DNA of 64,000 bases from Solidesulfovibrio fructosivorans JJ] (lineage in GTDB: Bacteria; Desulfobacterota; Desulfovibrionia; Desulfovibrionales; Desulfovibrionaceae): contig NZ_AECZ01000001.1 in the NCBI RefSeq assembly GCF_000179555.1, positions 248,001-312,000 of the forward strand, given 5' to 3'. The notes under the pieces are model-generated. The model did not search any database, was not told the DNA's origin, and saw only the letters and a program-made list of their open reading frames with translations. Made by a program: the position numbers and the translations under genes. Of this stretch, positions 53,448 through 61,057 are shown one piece after another. The first letter of the stretch is position 1. Each line of letters begins with the position of its first letter.

Positions 53448-53939
53448 ATGGCGCGGACACCTGCCACCCTGGTCATCCCGACTCTAGCCTTGGCTTTTAC
53501 CCTAACCTTCGCCTGGCTCGCCGCCTCGTGTTTCGAACCGACAATTGCCCTGGCTGGCGTTGCCGCCACCCGCGTCGGCGGTCCTTGCACCTATGCGGAC
53601 TTTCCCGGTAAGGCGGTCATCGTCGCCGTGACCCCGCAGCCGAAAACTCCGGTCACCGGCGGCGGCATCCCCACACCCTACCCCGGTTTCGACATCACCT
53701 ACACGTTTACCCCGGACACGCCGATTGCCGGGGAACCGCTCTATACTCCCGGCCGGACGCATACGCTGACGCTCGTCAATGGCATGGCCCCCGGCTCCAG
53801 GTTCCTGCAAAAATACGGCATCACAGCGGGAAAGGTCTTCCCCTGCCGGCTTCGCATCATCCGTCAGGGGACCTGCACGCCCGTGCTTTACGATTTTCCC
53901 GGCATCGACCGGGCGGATTATTTCGAGCTCAAAAAATAA
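53448..53939 (+). CDS. Secreted protein of unknown function
   Basis: 163 aa. A long hydrophobic N-terminus (LVIPTLALAFTLTFAWLAAS) is a signal or anchor. The exported part is Pro/Thr/Gly-rich beta material (GFDITYTFTPDTPIAGEPLY, HTLTLVNGMAPGSRFLQKYG) with four Cys (47, 132, 142 and one in the leader). No recognised family. The ATG is 6 bases behind a hairpin repeat and its SD (AGGGGGG) is part of the repeat tail. Confidence 0.6.
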   Translation: MARTPATLVIPTLALAFTLTFAWLAASCFEPTIALAGVAATRVGGPCTYADFPGKAVIVAVTPQPKTPVTGGGIPTPYPGFDITYTFTPDTPIAGEPLYTPGRTHTLTLVNGMAPGSRFLQKYGITAGKVFPCRLRIIRQGTCTPVLYDFPGIDRADYFELKK

Positions 53940-54026
53940 GAAGGCGAGGTTGGACGACTGCCAATGTGTCTGATAACATCTTCATGGAGTTCACCTACCT
54001 ATCTTTCAAAATTTAGGAGAAGCACC

Positions 54027-54257
54027 ATGAAAAAAGAAGAGCCCGACAACCCTTTCCCGTGGTTGCTTGAGCGTAAACCGCCTCCATTACCGGTTCATGA
54101 ATTGGAGAGCTTGAACATCACTTATGAAGTAACAAAAGATAAAAAAACTAATCGAATGGTCATGATTGCCAGCAGGGACGAACGGGCATGGACCTTTCAT
54201 AACCTTGAAGAATTGGTGGTATTTTTGGCTGGAGTGGAATTCGGAAAAACTCTTTAA
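54027..54257 (+). CDS. Small AT-rich gene, unknown
   Basis: 76 aa (MKKEEPDNPFPWLLERKPPP..., HELESLNITYEVTKDKKTNR, LEELVVFLAGVEFGKTL). A good SD (AGGAG) lies 7 nt ahead. Codon use is much less GC-rich than in the neighbours, suggesting recent arrival or a phage-related small gene. No family recognised. The following 180 bases are also AT-rich and contain only a hairpin. Confidence 0.6.
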   Translation: MKKEEPDNPFPWLLERKPPPLPVHELESLNITYEVTKDKKTNRMVMIASRDERAWTFHNLEELVVFLAGVEFGKTL

Positions 54258-54381
54258 GAGATATTAAGTAGTTACCATATATGAATCTGGCGCAATAGTT
54301 TGCACCATAGACAGGTGGGGTTGTACAAGCATGCTTCTTGCGAGTGCTTTCAAGCGAGAAAGGCTCCAGGCACCTTAACAC

Positions 54382-54416
54382 CGCCCGGGATCGGTGGAAA
54401 AAGCCGATCCCGGGCG
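54382..54416. terminator. Perfect 13-bp hairpin between convergent genes
   Basis: CGCCCGGGATCGG and CCGATCCCGGGCG pair over a 9-nt loop (TGGAAAAAG). It lies between the small plus-strand gene and the end of the minus-strand hydrolase, so it could terminate either; no long U-tract. Confidence 0.55.
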
Positions 54417-54441
54417 ATTTGCTTAAGCGGTTGCGCTGCGC

Positions 54442-55329
54442 TCAGGCTGGTAGCGTCGCCAGAAACGACGCCACTTCCGTGCGGATCATATCCCGGTGGG
54501 TGAACAGGCAGGCGTGTTCCCCGCCTTCGGCGGTGACCAAACGCGCCTGGGGAATGCGGGCGGCGAGCTGCTTCCCGTGTTGCGCGTAAGGCAGATGGGG
54601 ATCGTTCGTGCCGTGGATGACGAGCGTCGGCGCGGCAATGTCCTCAAGCCGGTAGCGCGTGTTGCGCGTCACCGCGATATCGTTTCGCGTGCCGGCGGCG
54701 CGCCGGCCCAACCGGTCGGCCGTGCTGGCGACCAGGGACGCAAACAATCCGGCGGTGTGCGGATCGGCCAGCATGCGCTTACAAAGAGCCTGATCGCGCA
54801 CGCTTCGCCGGGCCGCCCGGCGCACATCGGGCTTCCCGGCGCGCAACAGCGCGCCGCAAATCGGCCAGCCGGCCACGCGCAGCATCACCCGAAAGGTAAA
54901 GGGGATCGGCGTCTCGACGATGCCGGCGCAGGTCGAAACAAGGATCAGCCCCCGGCACCGTCCGGGATGGCGCAGGGCAAACTGGAGTGCGCAGGGACCG
55001 CCCCCGGAGATGGCCATGACCGCCGCCGTTTCGATACCGAGGGCGTCGAGCAGGGCCAGGCACAGGTCGGCTTGCGCCTCGGGAGCGCCATGCTCCCCGA
55101 GCGGCGTTCCCAGATACCCCGGCCGGGAGACGGCAATCGTGCGGGAACCGGACGGTCCGGCAGCCAGGGCGAGCAGCGCCGACTGGTCGTAGCCGCCCAT
55201 GGCCCCGTGCAAGGCCAGGACCGCCGGGCCCTGGCCGAAGGTTGCGTATTCCACCGGCCCGCGACGCGTGGCGGCGATGGTCGGTTGCGGCAGTTCGGGC
55301 ATGATCCAGGGAGAGGGCGCGGTCTTCAT
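54442..55329 (-). CDS. Alpha/beta hydrolase
   Basis: 295 aa. Alpha/beta-hydrolase fold with oxyanion segment ALHGAMGGYDQ, nucleophile elbow MAISGGGPCA (Ser), acid in VIHGTNDPHLPYA (Asp), and catalytic His in GGEHACLF. No signal peptide. Substrate unknown. Its ATG overlaps the stop of the DUF2087 gene as ATGA, so the two genes are coupled. Confidence 0.88.
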   Translation of the reverse strand: MKTAPSPWIMPELPQPTIAATRRGPVEYATFGQGPAVLALHGAMGGYDQSALLALAAGPSGSRTIAVSRPGYLGTPLGEHGAPEAQADLCLALLDALGIETAAVMAISGGGPCALQFALRHPGRCRGLILVSTCAGIVETPIPFTFRVMLRVAGWPICGALLRAGKPDVRRAARRSVRDQALCKRMLADPHTAGLFASLVASTADRLGRRAAGTRNDIAVTRNTRYRLEDIAAPTLVIHGTNDPHLPYAQHGKQLAARIPQARLVTAEGGEHACLFTHRDMIRTEVASFLATLPA

Positions 55330-55916
55330 GACGCACCCCCGGCAACCGAGGCGTCTCCCGGCCGCGAGCCTGTCCGTCCGCCGCGCACCCGGTGGAGGAG
55401 TTCCAGTGCCTCGGGCGGAGGACGGCGTTCGATACGCCGGTAGACCCGGCAGTCGGGCGTGCGCCAGAGAAGCCCCATGTCGCACAGCTCACGGCGCAAC
55501 AGCACCGGATCGCCGAACCCGTGCGCCGCGCCCAAAAGCCCGGTGACGGTCGGCTCGTCGAAATCCCGCCTGGGCGGCAAGACGGCCCACATCGTCCACA
55601 GGCAGGTCAGCTGCATGCCGCGTTTGGACGGCCAACGCGCCAGCCGCCCGTCGGCGTCATAGAGACGGACAAGACGTTTGAGCCGGTTCTCGTCCATCGG
55701 TTCGGGGGCCGGTGCGCGCGGCGCGGGAGCCGGCACGGCCTTGGGCGCGGCGGTCGCCCGGAAGTGCTGGAAGTTCTTGTAGCCCGCGGCCCGGGCCAAC
55801 CAGTTGAGCAGCTCCAGATGGCTCGGCGCGGTCTCGTTTTCCATGATTCTGGCGCGCAACACGCGGGCAAAGGCCGCTATGTCGCCGACAGCCAGGGGCA
55901 AGGCGGTCCTGGACAT
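55326..55916 (-). CDS. DUF2087-domain protein
   Basis: 196 aa. The C-terminal half has the DUF2087 pattern: RLARWPSKRGMQLTCLWTMW, DEPTVTGLLGAAHGFGDPVL, LRRELCDMGLLWRTPDCRVY with the RR-L-x3-G-x-L/W-R-T core. The N-terminal half (IAAFARVLRARIMENETAPS, LELLNWLARAAGYKNFQHFR) looks like a DNA-binding-type helical segment, so a transcription-factor role is possible. First gene of a pair with the hydrolase. Confidence 0.75.
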   Translation of the reverse strand: MSRTALPLAVGDIAAFARVLRARIMENETAPSHLELLNWLARAAGYKNFQHFRATAAPKAVPAPAPRAPAPEPMDENRLKRLVRLYDADGRLARWPSKRGMQLTCLWTMWAVLPPRRDFDEPTVTGLLGAAHGFGDPVLLRRELCDMGLLWRTPDCRVYRRIERRPPPEALELLHRVRGGRTGSRPGDASVAGGAS

Positions 55917-56123
55917 CGCTTATCCTTATCAAGCGTGCCTGTCCGTAAAAGGGATGTCGGTGGTCGCCGGCTTCCGACGCGGCACGGATAAGGTGTCAGC
56001 GCGGAAAGAGGAAATGGCAGGTTTAGCTCCCCGTACGGGGCGGCGACGCCTGGGTGAACTGCCGACCGCAGCCGCCCCTTACCCCGTCCGGCCGCGTATG
56101 GCAAGGGCGGCGGGGGAAAAGAA

Positions 56124-56188
56124 ATGCGAGAGGGGGACCCTTTTTGAAAAAAAGGTCCCCCTCTCGCGCTCTCCCCTCCCCAAAACTT
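56124..56188. repeat. Dispersed hairpin repeat, family A, copy 3
   Basis: GCGAGAGGGGGACC / GGTCCCCCTCTCGC stem of 14 bp, with inner T/A runs extending it, then GCTCTCCCCTCCCCAAAACTTTT. Stem and tail match the copy at 11529 closely. It lies downstream of sufB. Confidence 0.8.
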
Positions 56189-56241
56189 TTACCTGCTATG
56201 GGGGCAATATTGTAGAAGTTTTGGGGAAGATATTTCTTTTG

Positions 56242-57399
56242 CTAGAACATGTCCTTTTGGGACTCCGCGATGGTCTTTTCGATGACGTCGTGGAGTTCCT
56301 TGGGCAGGCCCATGATGTCCACGTTGAGGAAGCCGCGCACGATGGTGGAGGTCGCCTCGTCCTCGTCCAGGCCCCGGGCCATGAGGTATTCGATCTCTTC
56401 CTGGTCGATCTTGCCCACGGCCGCCTCGTGGGACAGCTCCACGCCGTCCATGGTGCCCATCAGTTCCGGCACGGCATGGATGACGCCGCCGCCCAGGATG
56501 AGGCCCTTGCACTCGAGATGGCCCTTGGCCGGCACGGAGTTGCCGCCGATGAACCCGCGCGACACGATGGTGCCGCCCGAGGCGATGGTGCGAGCGATGA
56601 CCTCGCCCCGGGTGTCCGGAGCGTTGAGTTCAATGCGGCTGCCGGAGTCGACGTAGGACCCCTTGGGCGCGACGATGACGGAATTGAACCGCGCCACCGC
56701 CCCCCGGCCGTTCAAGCGGATGGCCGGGTAGGATTGCAGATCCTTGACGGGCTTGAGCAGCACGTAGTTGTTTATAAACGCCCCGCCCTCCTCCACCACG
56801 CCGCCGGTACGGGGCCGCACCACTGTGGAATCGGCCCAGTTGTGGATCATGGTGAAGGTCAGCTTGGCGTTCTTGCCCACGAAGAATTCCGAAATGCCGA
56901 GGTGGGCCGCGCCCTTGGAGTCATGGGCCACCGAGCAGCCGGTGATGATGTGCAGCTCGGAATCGTCCTCAACGATAACCACGTTGTGGACGTTCTGGCC
57001 GACCATGTCGGACTTGAGGAACAGGCAGGACTGCACGGGCTCGGTGATCTTGGCGCCCTTTTCGGTGCGCACGAAATAACCGCCGTGCAGATTTTCGGCC
57101 GCGGCCCGGGTGAACTCATCCTTGTCCTTGTCCACCTGGGTCCAGAAATGGCCGGGCAGGCCGTCGTATTTCTTCAGGGCTTCCTTGATGTCGAGGATTT
57201 CCACGCCCGGCTGCAAGCTCTTGCAGTGGACGCTGCCGTGGTCCACCTGCAGGTAGGTGCCGGCGCGCTGGCGTTCTTCGACATCCACGCCGGACATGAG
57301 CATCTCGGCCTTGTCCGCCGGATCGAGGGTGCGCAGGTCGGGGATCTCGCCCAATGTGGAACCACTGAACCGAAAGTCATGCAGATCGATCTTTTCCAT
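56242..57399 (-). CDS. sufB: SufB/SufD-family iron-sulfur assembly scaffold
   Basis: 385 aa, shorter than classical SufB (about 480). The SufBD beta-helix core is clear: NVHNVVIVEDDSELHIITGC, HLGISEFFVGKNAKLTFTMI, FINNYVLLKPVKDLQSYPAI and the C-terminal ELSHEAAVGKIDQEEIEYLM, followed by ARGL, RGFLNVDI. Forms a complex with the SufC ATPase to assemble clusters. It lies 18 bases after sufC; no sufS, sufE, sufU or sufD neighbours are present, so this is the minimal two-gene SUF arrangement known in anaerobes and archaea. Confidence 0.9.
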   Translation of the reverse strand: MEKIDLHDFRFSGSTLGEIPDLRTLDPADKAEMLMSGVDVEERQRAGTYLQVDHGSVHCKSLQPGVEILDIKEALKKYDGLPGHFWTQVDKDKDEFTRAAAENLHGGYFVRTEKGAKITEPVQSCLFLKSDMVGQNVHNVVIVEDDSELHIITGCSVAHDSKGAAHLGISEFFVGKNAKLTFTMIHNWADSTVVRPRTGGVVEEGGAFINNYVLLKPVKDLQSYPAIRLNGRGAVARFNSVIVAPKGSYVDSGSRIELNAPDTRGEVIARTIASGGTIVSRGFIGGNSVPAKGHLECKGLILGGGVIHAVPELMGTMDGVELSHEAAVGKIDQEEIEYLMARGLDEDEATSTIVRGFLNVDIMGLPKELHDVIEKTIAESQKDMF

Positions 57400-57417
57400 A
57401 ACGCAAGGCTCCTTGGG

Positions 57418-58179
57418 CTAATTGAGGCAGCGCACGCATTCCTGGTAGCCGTACTGGCTGATGTGGTCGAGGATGTCGCGCGGGTTTGCCTCGCAGCACA
57501 GGTGGCCGTTGTAAAGCACCTGCCCCCGGTCGGCGTTGACGTATTCGAGAATGTAGCCGGTGTGGGTGATGATGAGCCCGGAAACGGGGCGCTTGGTCAC
57601 CCGCTGCTGCTTCATGCTGGTCTCGGGCCTGGGCTCGATGCCGCCGGTGAGCACATCGCGCACCGTCGAGCCGATGAGCTTCATGTTTTCCAGGTCCACG
57701 CCCGATTCCGGTTCGTCGAAAAGCAGCAGATACGGCTTTTGGGCCATGAGCTGGAGCAGTTCCGACCGCTTGATCTCGCCGCCGGAAAAGCCGGCATTGA
57801 TGTCGCGGTCGAGAAAGCTGTCCATGTTGACCTTCTTGGCCAGCCCTTCCACGTCGATTGCGCCGCCCCGGGCGCACATGGTGACCAGATGGCGCGTTTT
57901 TAGGCCGTGGATGGTCGGCGGCCGCTGGAAGGACATGCCGATGCCGAGCCGCGCCCGCTCGTAGATGGGCGCGTGGGTGATGTCGTGGCCGCGAAAAAGG
58001 ATGCGGCCCTTGGTGATTTCGTAGTTGCCAAAGCCCATGAGCGTCATGAGCAGCGTGGTCTTGCCCGAGCCGTTGGGGCCGAACAGGATGAACGTCTCGT
58101 TTTCGGCGATGTGCAGATTGATGCCCGCGAGCACTTCCCGCTCGCCGATTTTCACATGCAGGTCTTCTATGCGAAGCAT
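57418..58179 (-). CDS. sufC: SufC-like iron-sulfur assembly ATPase
   Basis: 253 aa ABC-type ATPase: Walker A GPNGSGKTTLLMTLMGFG, Q-loop GIGMSFQRPPTI, signature FSGGEIKRSELLQLMAQKP, Walker B LLLFDEPESGVDLENMKL, switch LIITHTGYILEYVNADRG (ITHT...). The FDEPESGVD variant is typical of SufC. The C-terminus (ISQYGYQECVRCLN) has an extra CxxC not usual in SufC. GAGGA lies before the ATG. Upstream of sufB, coupled by an 18-base gap. Confidence 0.93.
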   Translation of the reverse strand: MLRIEDLHVKIGEREVLAGINLHIAENETFILFGPNGSGKTTLLMTLMGFGNYEITKGRILFRGHDITHAPIYERARLGIGMSFQRPPTIHGLKTRHLVTMCARGGAIDVEGLAKKVNMDSFLDRDINAGFSGGEIKRSELLQLMAQKPYLLLFDEPESGVDLENMKLIGSTVRDVLTGGIEPRPETSMKQQRVTKRPVSGLIITHTGYILEYVNADRGQVLYNGHLCCEANPRDILDHISQYGYQECVRCLN

Positions 58180-58367
58180 GCTTTCCTCGCTTGTTGCCGC
58201 CAAATGGCGTGATTGTCGCTCAAGCGGTCTACGGAAAAAGCCGGGGAAAGTCCACTGCCCCGGTAGGGAAGCCGGAGATACGACGCGGGAGAAATGGCCT
58301 TTGCCGGCCAGCAAAAAGCGCCCGGGCACAACAACGGCATGCGCGCGGTTGTGCGGCGAAGGCTTGG

Positions 58368-58736
58368 CTAGCGATGGTCGTAGGAACGGATGATGGTTGC
58401 GAGCTCGTCGCAGTCGTAGGGTTTGGCCAGATAATCGCGCACGCCGAAGCGCTTGAAGAAGTCCATGTGCTGGCGCAGGCCGTAGCCGGTCAGGACCACG
58501 ATGGGAATATCGGCCAGACGGGTTTTATCGGCCCGCACTAGGCCGATGAATTCGCGGCCGTCCACCCGTGGCAGGCGCATGTCGAGCAAAATAAGGTCAA
58601 AGGGCTCTTTGGCGATGGTATCCAGGGCGACGCGGCCGTCGGGGACGGTCGTGACAAGATGTCCCTCTTCCTCCAGGGCCTGGCGGGCCAGCGTGGCATG
58701 GTTGGCATCATCCTCGGCAAGCAGGATACGCAACAT
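58368..58736 (-). CDS. Receiver-only response regulator
   Basis: 122 aa CheY-like receiver: acidic pocket LLAEDDANH, phosphoacceptor LILLDMRLPRVDG, Thr in VVLTGYG and Lys in YLAKPYD. No output domain, so it acts by protein-protein contact or as a phosphate relay. GGAGG lies 12 nt before the ATG, and a sigma54-type promoter is about 30 bases upstream. No histidine kinase is adjacent. Confidence 0.9.
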   Translation of the reverse strand: MLRILLAEDDANHATLARQALEEEGHLVTTVPDGRVALDTIAKEPFDLILLDMRLPRVDGREFIGLVRADKTRLADIPIVVLTGYGLRQHMDFFKRFGVRDYLAKPYDCDELATIIRSYDHR

Positions 58737-58765
58737 AGGCCGTGATTCCTCCCTCCGTAACGGCA

Positions 58766-58781
58766 AGCATCTTCCGTGCCG
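58766..58781 (-). promoter_or_regulatory. Candidate sigma54 promoter of the receiver gene
   Basis: On the minus strand CGGCACGGAAGATGCT matches the -24/-12 consensus (TGGCACG-N4-TTGCW) at GG, CACG and TGCT, with two mismatches. Start-site distance (about 20 bases of leader) is workable. Confidence 0.5.
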
Positions 58782-58856
58782 TGGAACTTGGAGAAATTCC
58801 ATCACTTTTCTTCAAGGATTTCAGGCCGCATGCGGCTAGCGATCACTGTCCGCGCA

Positions 58857-58879
58857 TCCTGTTTTCCCGTAAAACAGGA
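58857..58879. terminator. Hairpin after the acyltransferase stop
   Basis: TCCTGTTTT and AAAACAGGA form a 9-bp stem over a 5-nt loop, 8 bases after the stop on the minus strand. The pairing is AT-rich; terminator function is plausible but not strong. Confidence 0.45.
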
Positions 58880-58886
58880 AAATCGT

Positions 58887-60026
58887 TTAACGAGCCTGAG
58901 CAGCCAAGGGTGCCGGCAGCGGTTTCCGCTTGGGCAGGCGGGCCCCAGTGACCACCGCGTACACGCGCGGCAGAAACCGGGAAAAGACTTCGCCCACGCC
59001 CCATAAAAAGAAGGTCACGGCCACTCCCGTGATAAAGTAAAACATGGTTTGCTGCACATCGCTAGCGGGTACCCACACGGAAAGGAGCCTTGTCTGAAAA
59101 ATGGAAACCGTGGGCTCATGGGCCAGATAAATGAAAAAACTGAACCGGGCCATGCGGTGCAGCATGGCGCTGTCCCGGATGCGGGGAAACGACGAGACAT
59201 ACCAGAAAAAGGCCAACCCGATCATGAGGTAGCATTTGAAAAGAAACCGCCATACCGCATCAGCCTTGAAACCGAACGAAACATGGGCGACCAGCACGAC
59301 GGTCAGGACGACGAAAACAAGCGCCCCAAAGCGCTGCCACCAGGACCGGCCGGACAGGGACAGACGGGAACGGGCCACAAAGCCGCCGAGATAGAACATG
59401 AAGAAGTAGCTGTGGTACGAGTACGGATCGTGGTCAAGGCCGGTCCAGAGGACAAAGAGGGTGACAAGCCCCACCCCCGGGGCTTCCTTGAGAAACAGGA
59501 GCAGGACGGGCGACAGGACGAAGACCAGCATCAGGTCGCGCAAAAACCACAACGGATAGTTAACGGGGGTGGCATAACCGCCGACGCCGAATATCTTGGC
59601 CCAAAGGCCGTGCGCAACAAAGTAGTTCCAGGAGCCCATCGTCTCGATGCTGCCCACGAAGTAAAACCAGGCGACAATCCAGATATTGAACAGCACATAG
59701 GGAATGAACAGTGAGAAGAATTTCTTGCGCAGCATCTCGCCGTAGGCGGCCAGGGACAACTCGAATTTGCGCAGGAACAAGAATCCGGAAATGGCGAAAA
59801 AAAGCGGAACCGTCACCAGGATGATATGGTCGTTGAAAAGCGTCACCATCAGGGTCGTGAGCGGCCCGGGGTCGCCAATGCGCACGGTCACGCCCTTGGC
59901 TCCATGGTTGAGGACGATCAGAAACATGAGCAAGATGCGCAGGACATCAATGCGTTTGGAAACCTCCGGGGCAAGGGGCTCCCGGACCGGCCCGAGCATC
60001 CAGGCGGGTTTGACGGCTGTACTCAC
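58887..60026 (-). CDS. Acyltransferase-3 family integral membrane protein (copy 2)
   Basis: 379 aa with about ten membrane segments. KRIDVLRILLMFLIVLNHGA is the family N-terminus; VPLFFAISGFLFLRKFELSL, YPLWFLRDLMLVFVLSPVLL and MARFSFFIYLAHEPTVSIFQ follow in the same order as the gene at 27.5 kb. The two share long similar segments, so they are paralogues that probably O-acylate cell-surface glycans. The 339-base upstream gap is described separately. Confidence 0.87.
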   Translation of the reverse strand: MSTAVKPAWMLGPVREPLAPEVSKRIDVLRILLMFLIVLNHGAKGVTVRIGDPGPLTTLMVTLFNDHIILVTVPLFFAISGFLFLRKFELSLAAYGEMLRKKFFSLFIPYVLFNIWIVAWFYFVGSIETMGSWNYFVAHGLWAKIFGVGGYATPVNYPLWFLRDLMLVFVLSPVLLLFLKEAPGVGLVTLFVLWTGLDHDPYSYHSYFFMFYLGGFVARSRLSLSGRSWWQRFGALVFVVLTVVLVAHVSFGFKADAVWRFLFKCYLMIGLAFFWYVSSFPRIRDSAMLHRMARFSFFIYLAHEPTVSIFQTRLLSVWVPASDVQQTMFYFITGVAVTFFLWGVGEVFSRFLPRVYAVVTGARLPKRKPLPAPLAAQAR

Positions 60027-60365
60027 GAAAAACTCCCTGTCAGCGACGGATGCGGGCGCGGCCTGTCACCGCCGCGACCGGTGGGCATGATTCGGGATCG
60101 CCAACCGGCGACCGCGCGCGTGTTTTCTGGAAGAAGCCCAGGCGAACCGGGCCGTGGAGGCGCTTTCCCGGGTGCCGCCGGGCAGGTCGAAAGCGGTCGC
60201 CCCGTGCGCTGTGGCGTCTCCGCACCCATCCTTGCCGCTTTGCAAAAAAAGAAGCTCCTATCGGGCGCGCCAAACATTGTCCAGCGGCGCCCTCAGGCAC
60301 GTCACAGGTACGGAAATTTCCGGGCAGAGAGGGCTGGCCCTTTGGAATACGCCGGACGCGTAGGC
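60027..60365. other. Intergenic region with no recognised gene
   Basis: 339 bases between the acyltransferase start and a small minus-strand gene. I see short GC-rich inverted repeats but no ORF with codon-like structure, no promoter I would defend, and no repeat of the dispersed families. Confidence 0.5.
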
Positions 60366-60569
60366 CTAATGGGCGTAGGCAAGCATCTTTTTGAGGCGGT
60401 TTTCCGTGAGGGTATAGCCTTCCTCGCGGAGAATGCGCACAAAGCTTTCAATGATGCACTGGGTGGCGAAAGCCTTGTTGGCGATATGCGGCGAGTTCAT
60501 GATTTCCCGCAGGGCCAGATCAATCATGTAGACGCAGTGGGCGACGTCCTGAATATCCTTGTGCGGCAT
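60366..60569 (-). CDS. Small protein of unknown function
   Basis: 67 aa: MPHKDIQDVAHCVYMIDLALREI and FVRILREEGYTLTENRLKKM, predicted helical, acidic-to-neutral. No clear SD before the ATG, so the start is less certain. It follows another small unknown gene by 55 bases on the same strand and may be co-transcribed. Confidence 0.5.
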   Translation of the reverse strand: MPHKDIQDVAHCVYMIDLALREIMNSPHIANKAFATQCIIESFVRILREEGYTLTENRLKKMLAYAH

Positions 60570-60624
60570 AGCGGTTGCTTTTCGAGGCGCCGGCGGCGGG
60601 ATGGCCGGCAATACGGGTTGGAAA

Positions 60625-60918
60625 TCATGCCTCCCGGTCGTCGGCGACCTGCTTGAAGCGCGTCCCGTCGACGAATCCCTGGCGGTAGGCCATGGCCACG
60701 AAGTCCCGACGGATGCGGTCGCACAGGCGCTGGATGTCCTCGCCGAGCTGGCGCACCTGGTCATCCGCGCTGCCGCCGGCCAGGGCTTCCAGTTCGCGGA
60801 TGCGGCAGACAAGCTCCTTCATGTGGGCCGTCATTTCCTCGTCCGTGCTCTGGGCATTGACCAGGTCTTCGATCCGGCTTTGAAACATGTCGGGCAAACA
60901 CGCCATGATGCTTTCCAT
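60625..60918 (-). CDS. Small helical protein of unknown function
   Basis: 97 aa, helical and charged (FQSRIEDLVNAQSTDEEMTA, ELVCRIRELEALAGGSADDQ, LCDRIRRDFVAMAYRQGFVD). A GGGGGGG run lies 4 nt before the ATG as SD. The ending AYRQGFVDGTRFKQV is reminiscent of small proteins seen beside phage or mobile genes, but nothing further supports that. Precedes the other small gene. Confidence 0.55.
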   Translation of the reverse strand: MESIMACLPDMFQSRIEDLVNAQSTDEEMTAHMKELVCRIRELEALAGGSADDQVRQLGEDIQRLCDRIRRDFVAMAYRQGFVDGTRFKQVADDREA

Positions 60919-61057
60919 GTTCCCCCCCTGGCCACCCGTCGGGGCGGACGGCCTTTTGCTCCGGCCTGAGCCGGCGGACTTAACACGATCCCACACCGCA
61001 TACCCCAGAAGGGAACGCGTGTAAAATCCGACAAAGGCCAGCCCCCTTCCCGGATGC

